Assembly (NCBI GenBank): GCA_963575645.1
Contig: OY754464.1
Coordinates: forward strand, 82,000,948 to 82,064,947
Source: Xanthostigma xanthostigma
Taxonomy: Eukaryota > Arthropoda > Insecta > Raphidioptera > Raphidiidae
DNA length: 64,000 bases
Direction of reading: 5' to 3'
The notes below the pieces were generated by a model. That model did not search any database. It was not told where the DNA came from and was given only the letters and a program-made list of their open reading frames with translations. Each line of letters opens with the position of its first letter. The stretch's first letter is position 1. Both the position numbers and the translations under genes were made by a program. This document shows positions 1 to 11,020 of the stretch, one piece after another.

Positions 1-24
1 CAAATAGTTTTTTTTTTTTTGAAT

Positions 25-684
25 TTTGACGTGATAACGTCTTATAAATTGATGAATCACCAATCTTATAAATTGATAAAACACCGGCTGCATGCACGAA
101 AACGTGTAACATTCCTAAATCCTAACGTTCCTAACGTTCGTAACGCGTAACGTTCCGCCTGACCCTGTGCGTGCTTTTTGCTAATTTCTCGCTCAATTTA
201 AATCAGATCGGTTTGAAACCAGTCTTAAACGAAAGAGGAGAACATTTTACATAGATTTCGTATAACATAATTTGCCTAAACAGTTTTTTATACAAATTTA
301 TATAGAAAAATAGCTGTATAAATGCAATGTTGTCTAATGCATGGCGCGACGCGGTCGGTCGTCTTTGCTTGCCGTACATGGAAATTAGAATATAACGTAT
401 GTCTTGTCTTAACATGAAAACGGCTGCATTTCTAATGTTTAATTCAATTTTTTGACATTAGTATTTTGTGAAATGCAACGCCTTCTAAGTTAAGTATTGG
501 AATAACTAATTATTATTAGAACATAATACTTTGACAGTTGCAAACGTCACTTTTGACATTTCTTATCATTCCGACACCAAGGATAAGCGGATTGAAACCA
601 AATTTTGAGAGGTTTAGGTTATGTATTACGGAATACGTTATCACGTAAAACTATCGTCCGTAAACCGACTTTACAGACAACCAA
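25..684 (+). mobile_element. Helentron-like element, copy 1 (longest complete copy)
   Basis: The left end reads TTTTGACGTGATAACGTC. The right end has the inverse motif ACGTTATCACGTAAAA, then a hairpin (GTCCGTAAA/TTTACAGAC) and the terminus AACCAAT. Both flanks are T-rich. Subterminal inverted repeats, one 3' hairpin and T-rich targets are the known layout of Helentron-associated elements, so that class is my inference. There is no Rep/helicase coding, so it is non-autonomous. The 70-codon frame inside recurs in the copy at the right window edge and is repeat sequence, not a gene. Confidence 0.6.
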
Positions 685-1237
685 TTTTTTTTTTTGAAAA
701 TTAGTTCGCAAGCAGGTATATCAATTATTATTAGCTGATTGTTACCCCTACTTTATCTCAACTTTCAAAGGGCTGTTTGAATAAAACAAGTCATACAATT
801 ATTAGGGGAAGGCTGCGATCATTAGGCCAACTAAATATATCAAAAACTTTGCATACTGGCAACTGCCTCCATCGAGTCCCACACGGTAATTGCAGAGCCG
901 CCGCGAAACGCGGCACGACTGACGTGTGTGAGAGTGTTTACAACGTTGAAATTAAAAATGAAGCGACAATAAAGCGAATTATTTGATCTGAAAGGTAAAA
1001 AGAGCAATAATATATTTTTAGTGAGTATAATAAATAATAATAATAAATAATTAATTAATAATTAATAATAAATATTTCAGTATTGTTTATATATAACTAT
1101 CTGATTTTTTATGATGCTTTCACAGATTTTTATGTGGTTCAATCAAGGTGACCATAGTCCAAAGAAGGAGACAATACGAAAACTCATTTTTTTTTATTCA
1201 TCTCAAAAAACATTACAGTTTATTGAAAATGCAAAAG
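685..1237. other. No gene seen; AT-rich
   Basis: Non-coding by eye. A 69-codon frame at 777..986 has no recognisable domain and no splice context. An AT-only run lies near 1025..1080. Confidence 0.5.
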
Positions 1238-1249
1238 GTTCGTAATAAT

Positions 1250-1346
1250 GTCTTCAGTATAAAATAGTGTTGATCCAATAGAATGTCACGACGAAGGAAG
1301 GTTTTTGGTTTTACTTATGATCCTCAACCAAAAACCTTCCTTCATC
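1250..1346. mobile_element. Short Penelope-like fragment, inverted, with 12-bp TSD
   Basis: Two facing copies of the terminal segment GAAGGAAGGTTTTTGG are joined head to head. The same terminal segment ends the larger element at 4540..5239. The insert is flanked by the direct repeat GTTCGTAATAAT (1238..1249 and 1347..1358). A 12-bp duplication and inverted partial copies are typical of Penelope-like insertions; the family name is inferred. Confidence 0.5.
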
Positions 1347-1359
1347 GTTCGTAATAATA

Positions 1360-2610
1360 GCGTTAGAATGATCACTTTTCAAAATAATAAGCAAGAAAAT
1401 TAAGTGCTCTAATCATAGCAACCTTCTCCTATATTGAATTAAGAATAAAATAATTTATAGTTAGTGTCAAGTTTTTGTTATATCGTTGTTATTATTCACT
1501 GTTTTTTTTTTTTTTAATGAAAGAGTTGGTTAAAGTATTACCTATATTAAAATTATACCTGTTCTAAAAAAATATGATGTTTTTATTTTTTTTTCTCTCA
1601 TCCAACAATACCTTATTTTAAGATCAGGTTAATAAGCAGTTTATCTTAGTTTCCAGACTGCATCTTTGTGATATTTCTGGGTAGTTTTTTTTTAATTTTA
1701 TAATATATTTCATTTAGTCCAGTCAAAATAAAGATTTCAATTTATTATACTTCGCATAGAGCTGAAAATTGGTATAGGTCTTAAGTACAGTATTACAAAT
1801 AAAATATCAAAAAATTATTCAAGGTCAAAGCTTCAAAGTATCGGTTTTTTGCACTTTTCTCGTAAACGGTTAATATTATCCAAAATAGGTCAGACAAAAG
1901 TTGTAGATTAAACAATTGTCTACAAAAATTATTCTTATATTTTTTTTCCTACGAATCACTATTCCTGAGATGAGGGATAAAAATGTATTTTTTGACCGGT
2001 TTAATTCACAAACGATAAAGTCAATAGAGAAGAAAATTATTAAAGTGCATTATCAATAATTAGCAAAAAACGCTACTTAATTGAAATTATATACGAACCA
2101 TTTATTACACTTCAAAATCTCCCTTCGTAATAAAGTGGCAAAAATGTTCGGTAGAATATTGCTGAACCAATAAAAAATATTACATTTTGACACTCTAAAA
2201 CTGTATCAGTTTAATTGGTTCAAAGAAATAGACAGGCTACCAGTATTTGCATAATATCTAGGAATTCTATATTGTCAGTTCTGTCAATGTTCTGTCACTT
2301 TCTAACAAATTTAGCATGATATAAGTCGGACAGAATTTTTTTAAACATTTGACCATTCACAATAACGCTAAGTACATAGAATAACGCCCGTAGCTTCCAC
2401 CATGTGAAACCCGGACTCCCACAATATATGCTGTCTGACCGTAATGGGGCAGTTTTATATTTTTTTCTTTATAAAAGTGGGCAGTATCAATGAAACTGCC
2501 TAGTATTTACATTGTTTGTAATGTATACATTTTTTAGTCGGTTGCTAAACCATTTAGCTGCTAAATTTCCTGTCCCACGACTAGAATACTTGCACAGTTC
2601 GAACTAAAGA
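1360..2610. other. No gene seen
   Basis: AT-rich sequence with frequent stops in all frames. No splice-bounded conserved coding and no clear terminal repeats were found. Confidence 0.5.
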
Positions 2611-3002
2611 ACGCTGCACACGAGGCTAGAAACGCTGCTTGGAGTTCTGCTGGCCGGTAGTCTGGGTACGAAGCTGGAAATGACGTCACTGCAGGCTCGC
2701 CTGCTAGCTCACAAGATAGATTTTAAAATTAGAATAGGGGCTATTACCCTTGCTAGGTCCGCTGCTAGGTATGAGCAAGAAGCCAATCAGAAAGCAGTAT
2801 CTTGTCACGTAGGCGACTTGAACAAACGCCCACAAACCAACATGGCGTCAAACAACAGACACGTTTTGTTCTGTGTTTATATTTGAACTGTCACTGCGCG
2901 CGCACCAGGTTTATTAACAAAACTAGCTTGTAAAGACGTCTCGTGTGAAGCGAGCACGTAGCTAGAAAACTCGCAGCGCTTCTAGCCTCGAGTACAGCGG
3001 CC
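2611..3002. mobile_element. TIR element, family M1, copy 1
   Basis: Terminal inverted repeats resemble CGCTGCACACGAGGCTAG at the left and its complement at the right. The interior (around GACGTCACTGCAGGCTCG and CTAGGTATGAGCAAGA) recurs at 5396..5719 and 23770..24190. There is no transposase, so it is non-autonomous. The superfamily is not decided because no exact target duplication is readable. Confidence 0.6.
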
Positions 3003-3193
3003 TTAAGTTCAAGCAAAACGAGCAACCTGTATATTACGACGCGTGATCAAGTGCGTAATATAAATTATGTATAAAGCCCATGGTGTCAAATGACGGAAGC
3101 TTGCCTAGCTTATCTTGTTCAACGGTAAGTAGCTGACTAGTCGATACTCGACGTCAATATTTACTTATAGACGATCTGATATAGAGTGTGTCC

Positions 3194-3380
3194 CGGTGAT
3201 GGATCCAGGATTACGGCAAGGGGGGGGGGTCTTGAAAAATTTTTACTCCTTTTGCGAAGAATTCATGAAAAACATGAAAAGCTTTTTTTTATCGCGCAGT
3301 AAAATTTTAATTTGGGATTTTTGATTCTCTGGAAGGGGGGGTTTGGACCCGAAAACCCACCCCGTGGATCCGCCACTGGA
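3194..3380. mobile_element. Small hAT-like MITE
   Basis: The ends read CGGTGATGGATCC and GGATCCGCCACTGG, matching the common hAT-type terminus CAGTGGCGGATCC. GTGTGTCC and CTGTGTCC flank it as a probable 8-bp duplication with one difference. The interior has a run of nine G near the left end and no coding. Confidence 0.5.
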
Positions 3381-3514
3381 CTGTGTCCATCTGGAAACGT
3401 TACACAGTCCATTTCATGGATGATTATTTTTGAGATAGAGAATTGAAATTTTTAACTTAACTCAGAATTAGATGCCAATACAAGAAAATGGAGAAATAAT
3501 AAAAGATATACCAT

Positions 3515-3790
3515 TTTTTTTAATACATCACGTTTTAAAAACGAACTAAAAAGTATAAAATAATTTCTTTAATAAATAAATTTGTCGACTAATTCTTCAG
3601 ACGTTAATCAAAGATTTGAATAATTTTTTTAAGCCTCATGAGTAGGATTTGAAACGAAAAACGTGGGGCGCATGCGACAGTTATATCAATGAATGAATAA
3701 TGCGCCCCACGTTTTTCGTTTCAAATCCTACTCATAAGGCTTAAAGACATTATTTTATACTTTGTAGTTCGTTTTAAAAACGTGGAATAT
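3515..3790. mobile_element. Foldback element M2, copy 1, with an inserted M3 fragment
   Basis: The outer arms carry CGTTTTAAAAACGAACTA and its complement. The inner arms form a long hairpin containing GTAGGATTTGAAACGAAAAA and GTGGGGCGCATG. Between arm segments sits a fragment with CAGACGTTAATCAAAGATTT, shared with the elements at 48241..48407 and 28064..28160. A second M2 copy is at 35088..35362. Confidence 0.6.
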
Positions 3791-4527
3791 TAAAAAAAAA
3801 TGTTATCTTTTATTATTCGACCGTGATAGGACGGAGGAGGGTCCAGCTTTTCTATTTAAGGTAAAGCGCTCTAAAAATGTGTGATTAACAAAGGTTAAAT
3901 TTGACGAATAAGAATCATCGATATTTGTGCTGGTATGTAAAAACAACGACGAAGTGTAAGTGAGGTGTGAATCGTCCTGAAACACGTGAACCGTGTAAAC
4001 AAATGCCACTTATGTTAATCTGTCGACTGTGTCCGCGGTCGGAAATCTAAAGTGCTGTGACGATAGTGGATGGTCTTATCTAACCCGCGCCATGTTCCAC
4101 ATACGATGACATATTGTTGTATAACATTGGGCATGTAGCATCGTTGTAGACACAAACATTACATATAGGATCCCTCATAAAATTTGAACTAACCAAATCG
4201 ATCAAAATTATGTATTTTTGATACGTCTAGTCTAGGAGGCAGTGAAGATTTTCGGTATTTATTTTCCCAGTCAGCAAACACCGATAGAATTATTCGGTTT
4301 GTTATTCTAAGTAAAATTCATGTATATGTAGGGGGGGGGGGGGTCCGATGGGTTAAGGCGGAAAATGCGTTAGAAAGTACAAATATACTGCACTTTTTTC
4401 CCAGTGACAAAAAATAGCTCTAATATGTAGTGAGAGATATAGTGAAGTTAAGAAAAAAAATAGTCTGACTAATCTGTGAGTATGGGTTATAATATGTCTG
4501 GCAGGTAAAAAATTGTAAAAAAATAAT
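3791..4527. other. No gene seen; contains a poly-G run
   Basis: Non-coding. A run of 13 G lies at about 4331..4343. The 68-codon minus-strand frame at 3803..4009 shows no domain. Confidence 0.45.
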
Positions 4528-4539
4528 TAAAACCATTGT

Positions 4540-5239
4540 TTGAGGACCATAAAATAAGCTTTACCAGTGTTTCGCTAGTGGCCAACGTTTCGAAAAATTT
4601 ATTTTCATCTTCAGGGCCTATGAACATGTATAAAATTTAGAACATATTGTATAACAAATTTAATGTAAAAAGAAAACCATGCTCAAAAGATAAGTTTTTG
4701 TTAAAGGTACTACATAATATTAAAAATCTTATTACATACCTCAAGCTGGTCAAGTAGTGGTAAATTGTTCTAACAGTATACTCGTACATGATCATAATTA
4801 TTATGAGTTAATATAATTTTAAACATATATCTTATTATAAAAAAAATTAATTAAAAAATTTATTCAATTTTTATAAAATTGTCACGTGGTGAAAAAATTA
4901 AAATATTTATTTGAGAATTTAATTTAACCAAATTTGAGAACTTTCTGTGTGCTTTTATTCGATACTGATCAAATGTGTGGTTAAAACATTATTATTAGAT
5001 TGCTACAGCTGATTGCCTGTTTTATATTGTCAAATTTTGTTAATTATACTTTTTACATTAAAATTCTTATACAATATGTTCTAAATTATATACATTTATA
5101 CATATTCATAGGCCCTGAAGATGAAAATAAATTTTTGGAAACGTTGGCCACTAGCGAAACACTGGTAAAGCTTATTTTATGATCCTCAACCAAAACCTTC
5201 CTTCATCTTAATATTCTATTGGATCAACACTACTTTAAC
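4540..5239. mobile_element. Penelope-like foldback element with 12-bp TSD
   Basis: The two arms are inverted copies containing GCTTTACCAGTGTTTCGC and a core reading CTGAAGATG, an A/T stem-loop and GAAACG, which resembles a hammerhead ribozyme. The right terminus runs on through CAACCAAAACCTTCCTTC. It is flanked by TAAAACCATTGT on both sides (4528..4539, 5240..5251). Inverted partial copies, variable 10-15 bp duplications and hammerhead-like motifs are known for Penelope-like retroelements. No reverse transcriptase or endonuclease frame remains. Confidence 0.55.
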
Positions 5240-5395
5240 TAAAACCATTGTCTTTATTTACGTAGTCTTAAAAATTTGTCAGATGATAGTTTATATTATA
5301 ATTACAGCTGCAAATATAGTCTGGCTAACGTGGAGCACCCCGAAAGCCTTGCCAGTCTCGTCCAACGCTCGTCAGGCGCGCTCATTTAACTATCT

Positions 5396-5719
5396 GACGT
5401 CACTGCGGGCTGGCCTGCTAGCTCACAAGATAGGTTTTAAAATTAGAACAGGGGCTATTTTCCCTGTTAGATCTGCTGCTAGGTATGAGCAAGAACCAAT
5501 CGGGAAGCAGTATCTTGTCACGTGGGCACTTGAACGAGCGCCCACAAACCAACATGGCGTCATTCTGCTCAGAGTCAGAGAAAAGACACGTTTTGCGCGC
5601 ATCAGATCTATCCACAAAACAAGTTTGAAAAATAGTCTCGTGTGAAGCGAGCACTTAACAGCAGTCAAGAAAACTAGTAGGCAAATCTAGCAAGGAATCT
5701 AGCAGCGTTTCTAGCCTCT
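5396..5719. mobile_element. TIR element M1, copy 2, left end missing
   Basis: It matches the M1 interior from GACGTCACTGCGGGCTGG to the right terminus near CTAGCAGCGTTTCTAGCC. The left inverted repeat is absent and is replaced by unrelated sequence (5300..5395). The overlapping 78-120 codon frames on both strands are chance frames in the repeat. Confidence 0.55.
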
Positions 5720-6102
5720 TAATAACTTTCACTGGTTATTATGTTGATTATGAAACGCACTGTATATTGTATATAGAACATCCTCACAGTATAGTAGTAT
5801 AAATAAATGCAGGGTCTGTAATCTTGAGCATTTAGGAGTATTTCCAACATTGTCTGCTCTTTGCATAACCAATCGTCGTCTTTGAATTGTTCCATCACGT
5901 TCCATGAATGAACTATTATTCGTCAATTTCGAATAGCATCACGCCGTTTCCTTTATAATTTCTGTTAAATTGGAAATTCCACCATTTATAATAGAAATGA
6001 AAATACAACATCGAAGCAGGTGTTTTAAAAACTTTTAAACATCAGTTAGTAGATCAAATTAATTGTTGAGAAAGGATGGCTCAAAAAATATTTTGAACCG
6101 AA
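5720..6102. other. No gene seen
   Basis: AT-rich sequence without terminal repeats or a credible frame. Confidence 0.45.
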
Positions 6103-6383
6103 GTTTAAATTTTATCTACTTATTTTTTGCGTATAAACAAAATTGTAACGTGGAATTTGAATTATATCTCATGTTTTGCTCTCAAGATTACTAAGTAGTA
6201 CGTCGAAACGTCAGAAGAACAAATTGATTTGCACTATTGATTTAAGTTTTAATTTTATTTACTTATTTTTTGCGTATAAACAAAATTGCAACGTGGAATT
6301 TGAATTATATCTCATGTTTCGCTCTCAAGATCACTAAGTAGACGGCGAAACGTCGGAAGATCAAATTGATTTGCATTATTGTT
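6103..6383 (+). repeat. Two direct ~140-bp units with a Penelope-like core
   Basis: Two head-to-tail units share CTTATTTTTTGCGTATAAAC and CATGTTTYGCTCTCAAGAT. Each ends with a core of CTCAAGAT, a short variable stretch, then CGAAACGTC, close to the motif at 4540..5239 and 18437. Tandem terminal repeats of this kind are known in Penelope-like elements; the assignment is inferred. Confidence 0.5.
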
Positions 6384-6473
6384 TTATTTGTTTCCCAAGT
6401 ATATAATGGCGTTGGTTAATTAAAGTTAGCTCAAAATGGCTAGTGTAAAATTGCAAAATTATATTTATTACTA

Positions 6474-7075
6474 CAGGGTGTCCAATTTTCTGTGGGCGAG
6501 ACTTTAAGAATCGATAGAATAGGACATTTCGAGAAAAAAATATATCCTCTACCTAATCAATTTTGAAGTTAAAGAGTCTAGGAATTTATTAAAAAAATGT
6601 TTTTAGGAAGTTAAACTTCTTTAGCGACATATTATCTGTTTGACATTTCTGTAACCTTAAAGGGGAAATTCGACGGCGGGGGAATATAAGGGAAACGTTG
6701 GTAATGCAAAATGGATAACGCATCATTGAAATGATTTTATAATTTATAAAGAAGTTTCACTTCCCACGTGAAAGACTCACAGGTTTTTGTTTTGAGAAAG
6801 TTATCAATAACAAAACTTGTAAAAAATTAGTTCAACTTATCCTACTTGCAGGATAATGATACAAACTTGCCACTTTTTTAATTCTTTTGATGAAGTTTAA
6901 TACATTACTGTATATTTCAAGTTTGAAGTTGAAAGCTTTTCTAATTAATTTATGAAAGAAAAATCGAAAGCGTATTTTAATAAGCGTCGAGACCTTGTAA
7001 CTTAAAAAAACTAAACGTTTAAGGGGTATGATCCTGAGAACTTATTAAATTACTACTCATAAAAAATGGGACACC
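6474..7075. mobile_element. Possible TIR element ending in AGGGTGTCC
   Basis: The left end is ACAGGGTGTCCAATTTT and the right end AAAATGGGACACCT, imperfect inverses. Inside lies a smaller MITE (6605..6764). No coding. The assignment is weak because no target duplication is clear. Confidence 0.35.
6605..6764. mobile_element. Short MITE of the GAAGTAAAACTTC family G
   Basis: The ends GGAAGTTAAACTTCTTTA and TAAAGAAGTTTCACTTCC are inverse and match the termini of the longer element at 19548..20072. Only about 160 bp long, so an internally deleted relative. Confidence 0.45.
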
Positions 7076-7114
7076 TTTTTTATGTTATGCAAAGTGTTAA
7101 AGACGGTTAATTAA

Positions 7115-7883
7115 CCCCTTCGGACCTGAATTTTATATTTTTGATACACAACATATTTTTACGGTGTAATTAAGGTATATTCAGTGAAAAACTAAATTTA
7201 ACATTTACAGAATTTTGAAATGGACAAATTTATTTCTTACGGTAATCACTAGCACAGGATGTTTAAATACTTTTTAAGTATAATTAGTAAAGTTAACATC
7301 ATAAAATTAAAATAAATATCCGCACAAGAAAAATAGATTACATCATGAAAATGCGTAAGCAATACATAATCATAATATATCCTTTTACCAGCTTTGCGTG
7401 AATCCATGACTGCGGTCAACGCTTGACTCGATACTTCTACCCACCCACACAGTATTTCTTTGTTTTATTTGGCATGCCTATACATCTCAGATAAGCCCCA
7501 AGCACAATGAAATGTTTATATTACACTGACTTAACACTTTGACGGACACTTAAAAATTCAGTTTTGTTCCAATTTTGACACTATAGTTTTTGTCATATGT
7601 TTGAAATTGAATTACTTTTATAAGTTGTTATGTTGTGACAATATTGCCTTAGTAGATATTTGTACGGTGACACAAAGCACACAGGTTATGTATTCTACAC
7701 TGGAAAATAGACTGCTACACCCGTCTGGCTATAAAACGTTCCGTAGTATACGACGGCTTCAGCCGTCGTGTCAAACTTTTGAAGTTTTGTTTATGACGGT
7801 CTAAGCCGGTTTGTCCGTCAAAGTGTTAAATTACACGCGGTAGAATAGTATGTTCATTGAAATGACCGCCAGCACCGAAGGGG
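7115..7883. mobile_element. TTAA-type element, CCCCTTCGG termini
   Basis: The ends CCCCTTCGGACCTG and CAGCACCGAAGGGG are inverse. The left flank is TTAA (7111..7114) and the right flank TTCA, a one-base decay of TTAA. This fits piggyBac-type insertion. It holds a nested element (7535..7825) and no transposase. Confidence 0.55.
7535..7825. mobile_element. piggyBac-like MITE with intact TTAA flanks, nested
   Basis: The termini CACTTTGACGGACA and TGTCCGTCAAAGTG are perfect inverses, directly flanked by TTAA at 7531..7534 and 7826..7829. It sits inside the older TTAA element 7115..7883. The 67-codon frame at 7601..7804 lies within it and is not a gene. Confidence 0.65.
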
Positions 7884-8572
7884 TTCAACAAATCTACTGA
7901 GATTATTCAATTGCACAGACAAAACATATGCCAAGACAAAGATTCAATTTAGAAACTACTGATAGTCAAAAAGGCTGTAGAAATAGTTTTCGACCGTTGT
8001 AAATACAGACACAATAAAATTCAAACTATCATGTTTACGTTAGAAGAGAAATCTAATTGTGAAAAAGTTAGGCTACTTTATGTGAAAAGGCGTCTAATTT
8101 ATCATTGTTAAAATCTATAAATCGGCTGCGAAGATAAATTTATCGAGAGTCAATCAATTCAAAATATTTTTAATCATTCTAGTGATTTTTTTTCAATAAA
8201 TGAAGTGAGTCTGGCAAACAATAGGTACTGAAGGAATGCTGTAAGTTTTAAAAATAAATCTATTATTATTTTGCTGTGTCGCTGACAGAGGTACTAAAAA
8301 AATAGCCACAAAGTTTTTTTTCGTATTTCACATCAAAGGATCTATCCATCTTCCAGGAATTCATGGATTTCTTAAACGAAAAATTATTTTAAATTAAATT
8401 TAGTGTAGAGGGGCCCAGTGCGTCTAAGCTGCGCACTAATTTTTCGAAAGCTGCGCAGCCGTTTTGTACTCTGCGCAAAATGGGCTTGTTCCCCATTTTT
8501 TTTTTAATTTCATTTCATAAAAGAATTTCATCTAAAAGTACGGTGGCTATATTTGAAAAGTAAATTAATATA
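7884..8572. other. No gene seen
   Basis: Mostly AT-rich, with one GC-rich patch (about 8405..8480) repeating CTGCGCA. No terminal repeats or conserved frame found. Confidence 0.4.
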
Positions 8573-8740
8573 CAGTAGAGTCTCATTAATCCGGCACTTC
8601 AGTAGTCCGGTACGTCCAATAATCCGGCACTCTCCTCTCACGCCTCCCTCACCCCTCCCTACTGTTATCTTTTTATGAAATTCTTTACTTTATTTACATA
8701 TAATGAATTTTTCTACACAATCCATTAATCCGGCACCCCC
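8573..8740 (+). mobile_element. pogo/Tigger-like fragment
   Basis: After a TA comes CAGTAGAGTCTCATTAATCC, matching the well-known pogo/Tigger terminus (CAGTAGAGTCTCGATTATCC type). AATCCGGCAC recurs at about 8630 and 8730. The other end was not found, so this is a decayed fragment. Confidence 0.55.
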
Positions 8741-9773
8741 TAATTTTTAATTAAATTTATTAAATATAAAAAAACACCTAAAGAGGTGCAATTAAAAAAA
8801 ACTGATAATGATTTTGTAACGAATTCGAGCCACTATGAAAGTGTTTACGCGTACAGATCTATGAGCGTATAAAAATTGATTAATTGACTATCGATATCTC
8901 TATCGACGGATTCCATAATGTAATCAGTAAAAAAACACCGAATGGTTCAATTAAAATAATGTTGCGTTATTACATCGGAGCTAAAACTGTACAATAAACC
9001 ATTAACTAACAAAGTATTGTATTATGATTTAAAAAACAAAAGGGTTGTGTAAAAGGCTAAAATTGATTAATTTTAACACTTTTGTTCCCAATATAATTGA
9101 AAAATTGCTTATATTAAAATATAAAAACACTTAAATGTAGATTTGTCATTTTTCAAAAATCAGGGGTGCACAAATAAAGTATCTTAAATTTTAATGAATA
9201 AAATGTTAGGTACTTCTTTTAAAAAAATATATAATTTATATTTTTTACCGACTGTACATGAGAGCGATATTTTATAGCATGCTTTTTGTGCTCTCTTTAA
9301 TTGAAATCGTACCTTTTATTAAACTATAGGCTTGCAACATGAAATAATTAAAACATCACCTCAGTTTTAGCACCCCTGAGATTACAGTGAAACTTAAAAT
9401 AATTTCACAGGGTAACTATGTAATTAAACATGTTTCTTCATACCTTATAGGAACCATTAAAATTCTTACCTTCAAGTTGTTCTTATTATTAGAACTACAC
9501 GACTCACAATATCCATGATTAAAATAAAATATATTTTAGTACATTATGAGAATTTCATTTGTAAATAGTTTATTTGTATTTGGTTTAATGTGAAACATTC
9601 ATTGACTATTAAAATATAAATTATAAAGAACTTGTAGAATAATAATAAACAGTTAGTATTTCAGAGATGTCAATTTGAATAAATGTTTACAGCTAAATAG
9701 TTTTGTCTTTTGTCTGCTGAGAAACATTTGTTGAAAATACTGAAGTAAAAAGAAGCTATTCAAAAGCTGTACC
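8741..9773. other. No gene seen
   Basis: AT-rich intronic sequence with no recognisable element boundaries or exons on either strand. Confidence 0.45.
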
Positions 9774-10041
9774 CAGTGGCGTAACAATAGGCTGACAGAA
9801 CAGGCAAAATGCCATGGGCCTCTGGCCTGAGGGGGCCCTCGGCCCGAGAGGCCGTTATAGGATAAAAGGAAACTAACATTTATTACAAAATATTAATTTT
9901 GTATTTAATCAATAATAATCAATACACGAATTATACAAATATTAAAATATCAAAATATCAAATATACAAATCACAATGTGAAGGTTTTTTATATTAGGGG
10001 GAGGGCCATCATGGGCCTCGGGTGGTATAGTTACGCTACTG
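9774..10041. mobile_element. hAT-like MITE with decayed 8-bp TSD
   Basis: The ends CAGTGGCGTAAC and GTTACGCTACTG are inverse apart from one base. Flanks GCTGTACC and GCTGCACG match at six of eight positions. GC-rich terminal patches (GGGCC runs) enclose an AT-rich core. Confidence 0.6.
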
Positions 10042-10317
10042 GCTGCACGGATTTTTTTCTCGATTAGCCATAAGCTCGAGAAATAAAACTCGATGCTTAC
10101 TAAAATTACTTGAAATATTCATTACTATTTTTTCCAATATAATAGCGACGAGCCATTTAGCTATTGCGGCACAATATTAATGTCCCTGAATTAAAATCAA
10201 TAAATGTTTTCAGCTTAAATAAGCGAATCAATATTGAGAATCTGGTAAAAATACATTTATAGCAAAAAAAAGCCTTCAAGGCGTGTCGAACACTGCAATA
10301 AAATAGGTATATTAAAA

Positions 10318-10861
10318 CAGGATTGCCAACTTGGGGGTTTTCCCTCTAAATTTGGGGGGGATAAAATGTACAATAGGATTTTTGGGGCCCTAATAATTTT
10401 AGGAACAAAATAAAAACTTATAATTTTGCTATCAGACATTAGAAGAAATACAAAACCGATTCATTGTTAAATATCTGTTTACTAAGAAGTAACCTAAGAC
10501 CTAAGTCTTAATAAAATATTAAAGTAACATCCTGTGGCGCTCGGTCTCAATAGCAGAATACCGTCGTCAAAGCGATAAACTTTGTTGAAGATGAGTTAAC
10601 AATGAATTCCGATTACTGTAACTGTAGAATAATCATTTTTTATTGTTAACTTATCTTCAACAAAGTTTGCCGCTTTGACGACGGTATTCATTATTCTGCT
10701 ATATAAGGAGACCGAGCCCGCGCTCGGTCTCCTTAAATATTAATATAAATTAATAGAAATAAAAAATTTTTCAAAGCAAGACAATTATTTTTTTAGGGGA
10801 TTTTTAGGAATATTTCGACTTGTGGTTGGGGGGGAAAGATTTTAAGGAGTTAGCAACCCTG
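10318..10861. mobile_element. hAT-like element with 8-bp TSD
   Basis: The left end CAGGATTGCCAACTTGG and right end GAGTTAGCAACCCTG are inverse. Flanks TATTAAAA (10310..10317) and CATTAAAA (10862..10869) match at seven of eight bases. A palindromic element (10537..10732) lies inside. No transposase frame. Confidence 0.65.
10537..10732. mobile_element. Foldback element nested in a hAT element
   Basis: Arms of about 70 bp (including GCTCGGTCTC, AGCAGAATACCGTCGTCAAA, CTTTGTTGAAGAT) face each other around an AT-rich loop. The right end adds a further small palindrome, GAGACCGAGC...GCTCGGTCTC. Confidence 0.6.
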
Positions 10862-11020
10862 CATTAAAACTGTAAAATTATTATGAATTTCAAATGATAA
10901 AAAATACGCTACGGTAATAATTATAAATGCGCGTGTGCGAATTACAGTGCTGAAAAAAATGTAAAAGCCTATTTACAATAAAAATATAAAGCGAATATAA
11001 ATAAATAAAAAATTACTTAC

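Noticed and set aside
203-415. 70-codon minus frame recurring at 63670..63800
   Set aside because: It recurs only because the Helentron-like repeat recurs, and the second copy is interrupted; no known protein family.
777-986. 69-codon plus-strand frame beside a Helentron-like copy
   Set aside because: No recognisable domain, low-complexity neighbours, no evidence of expression.
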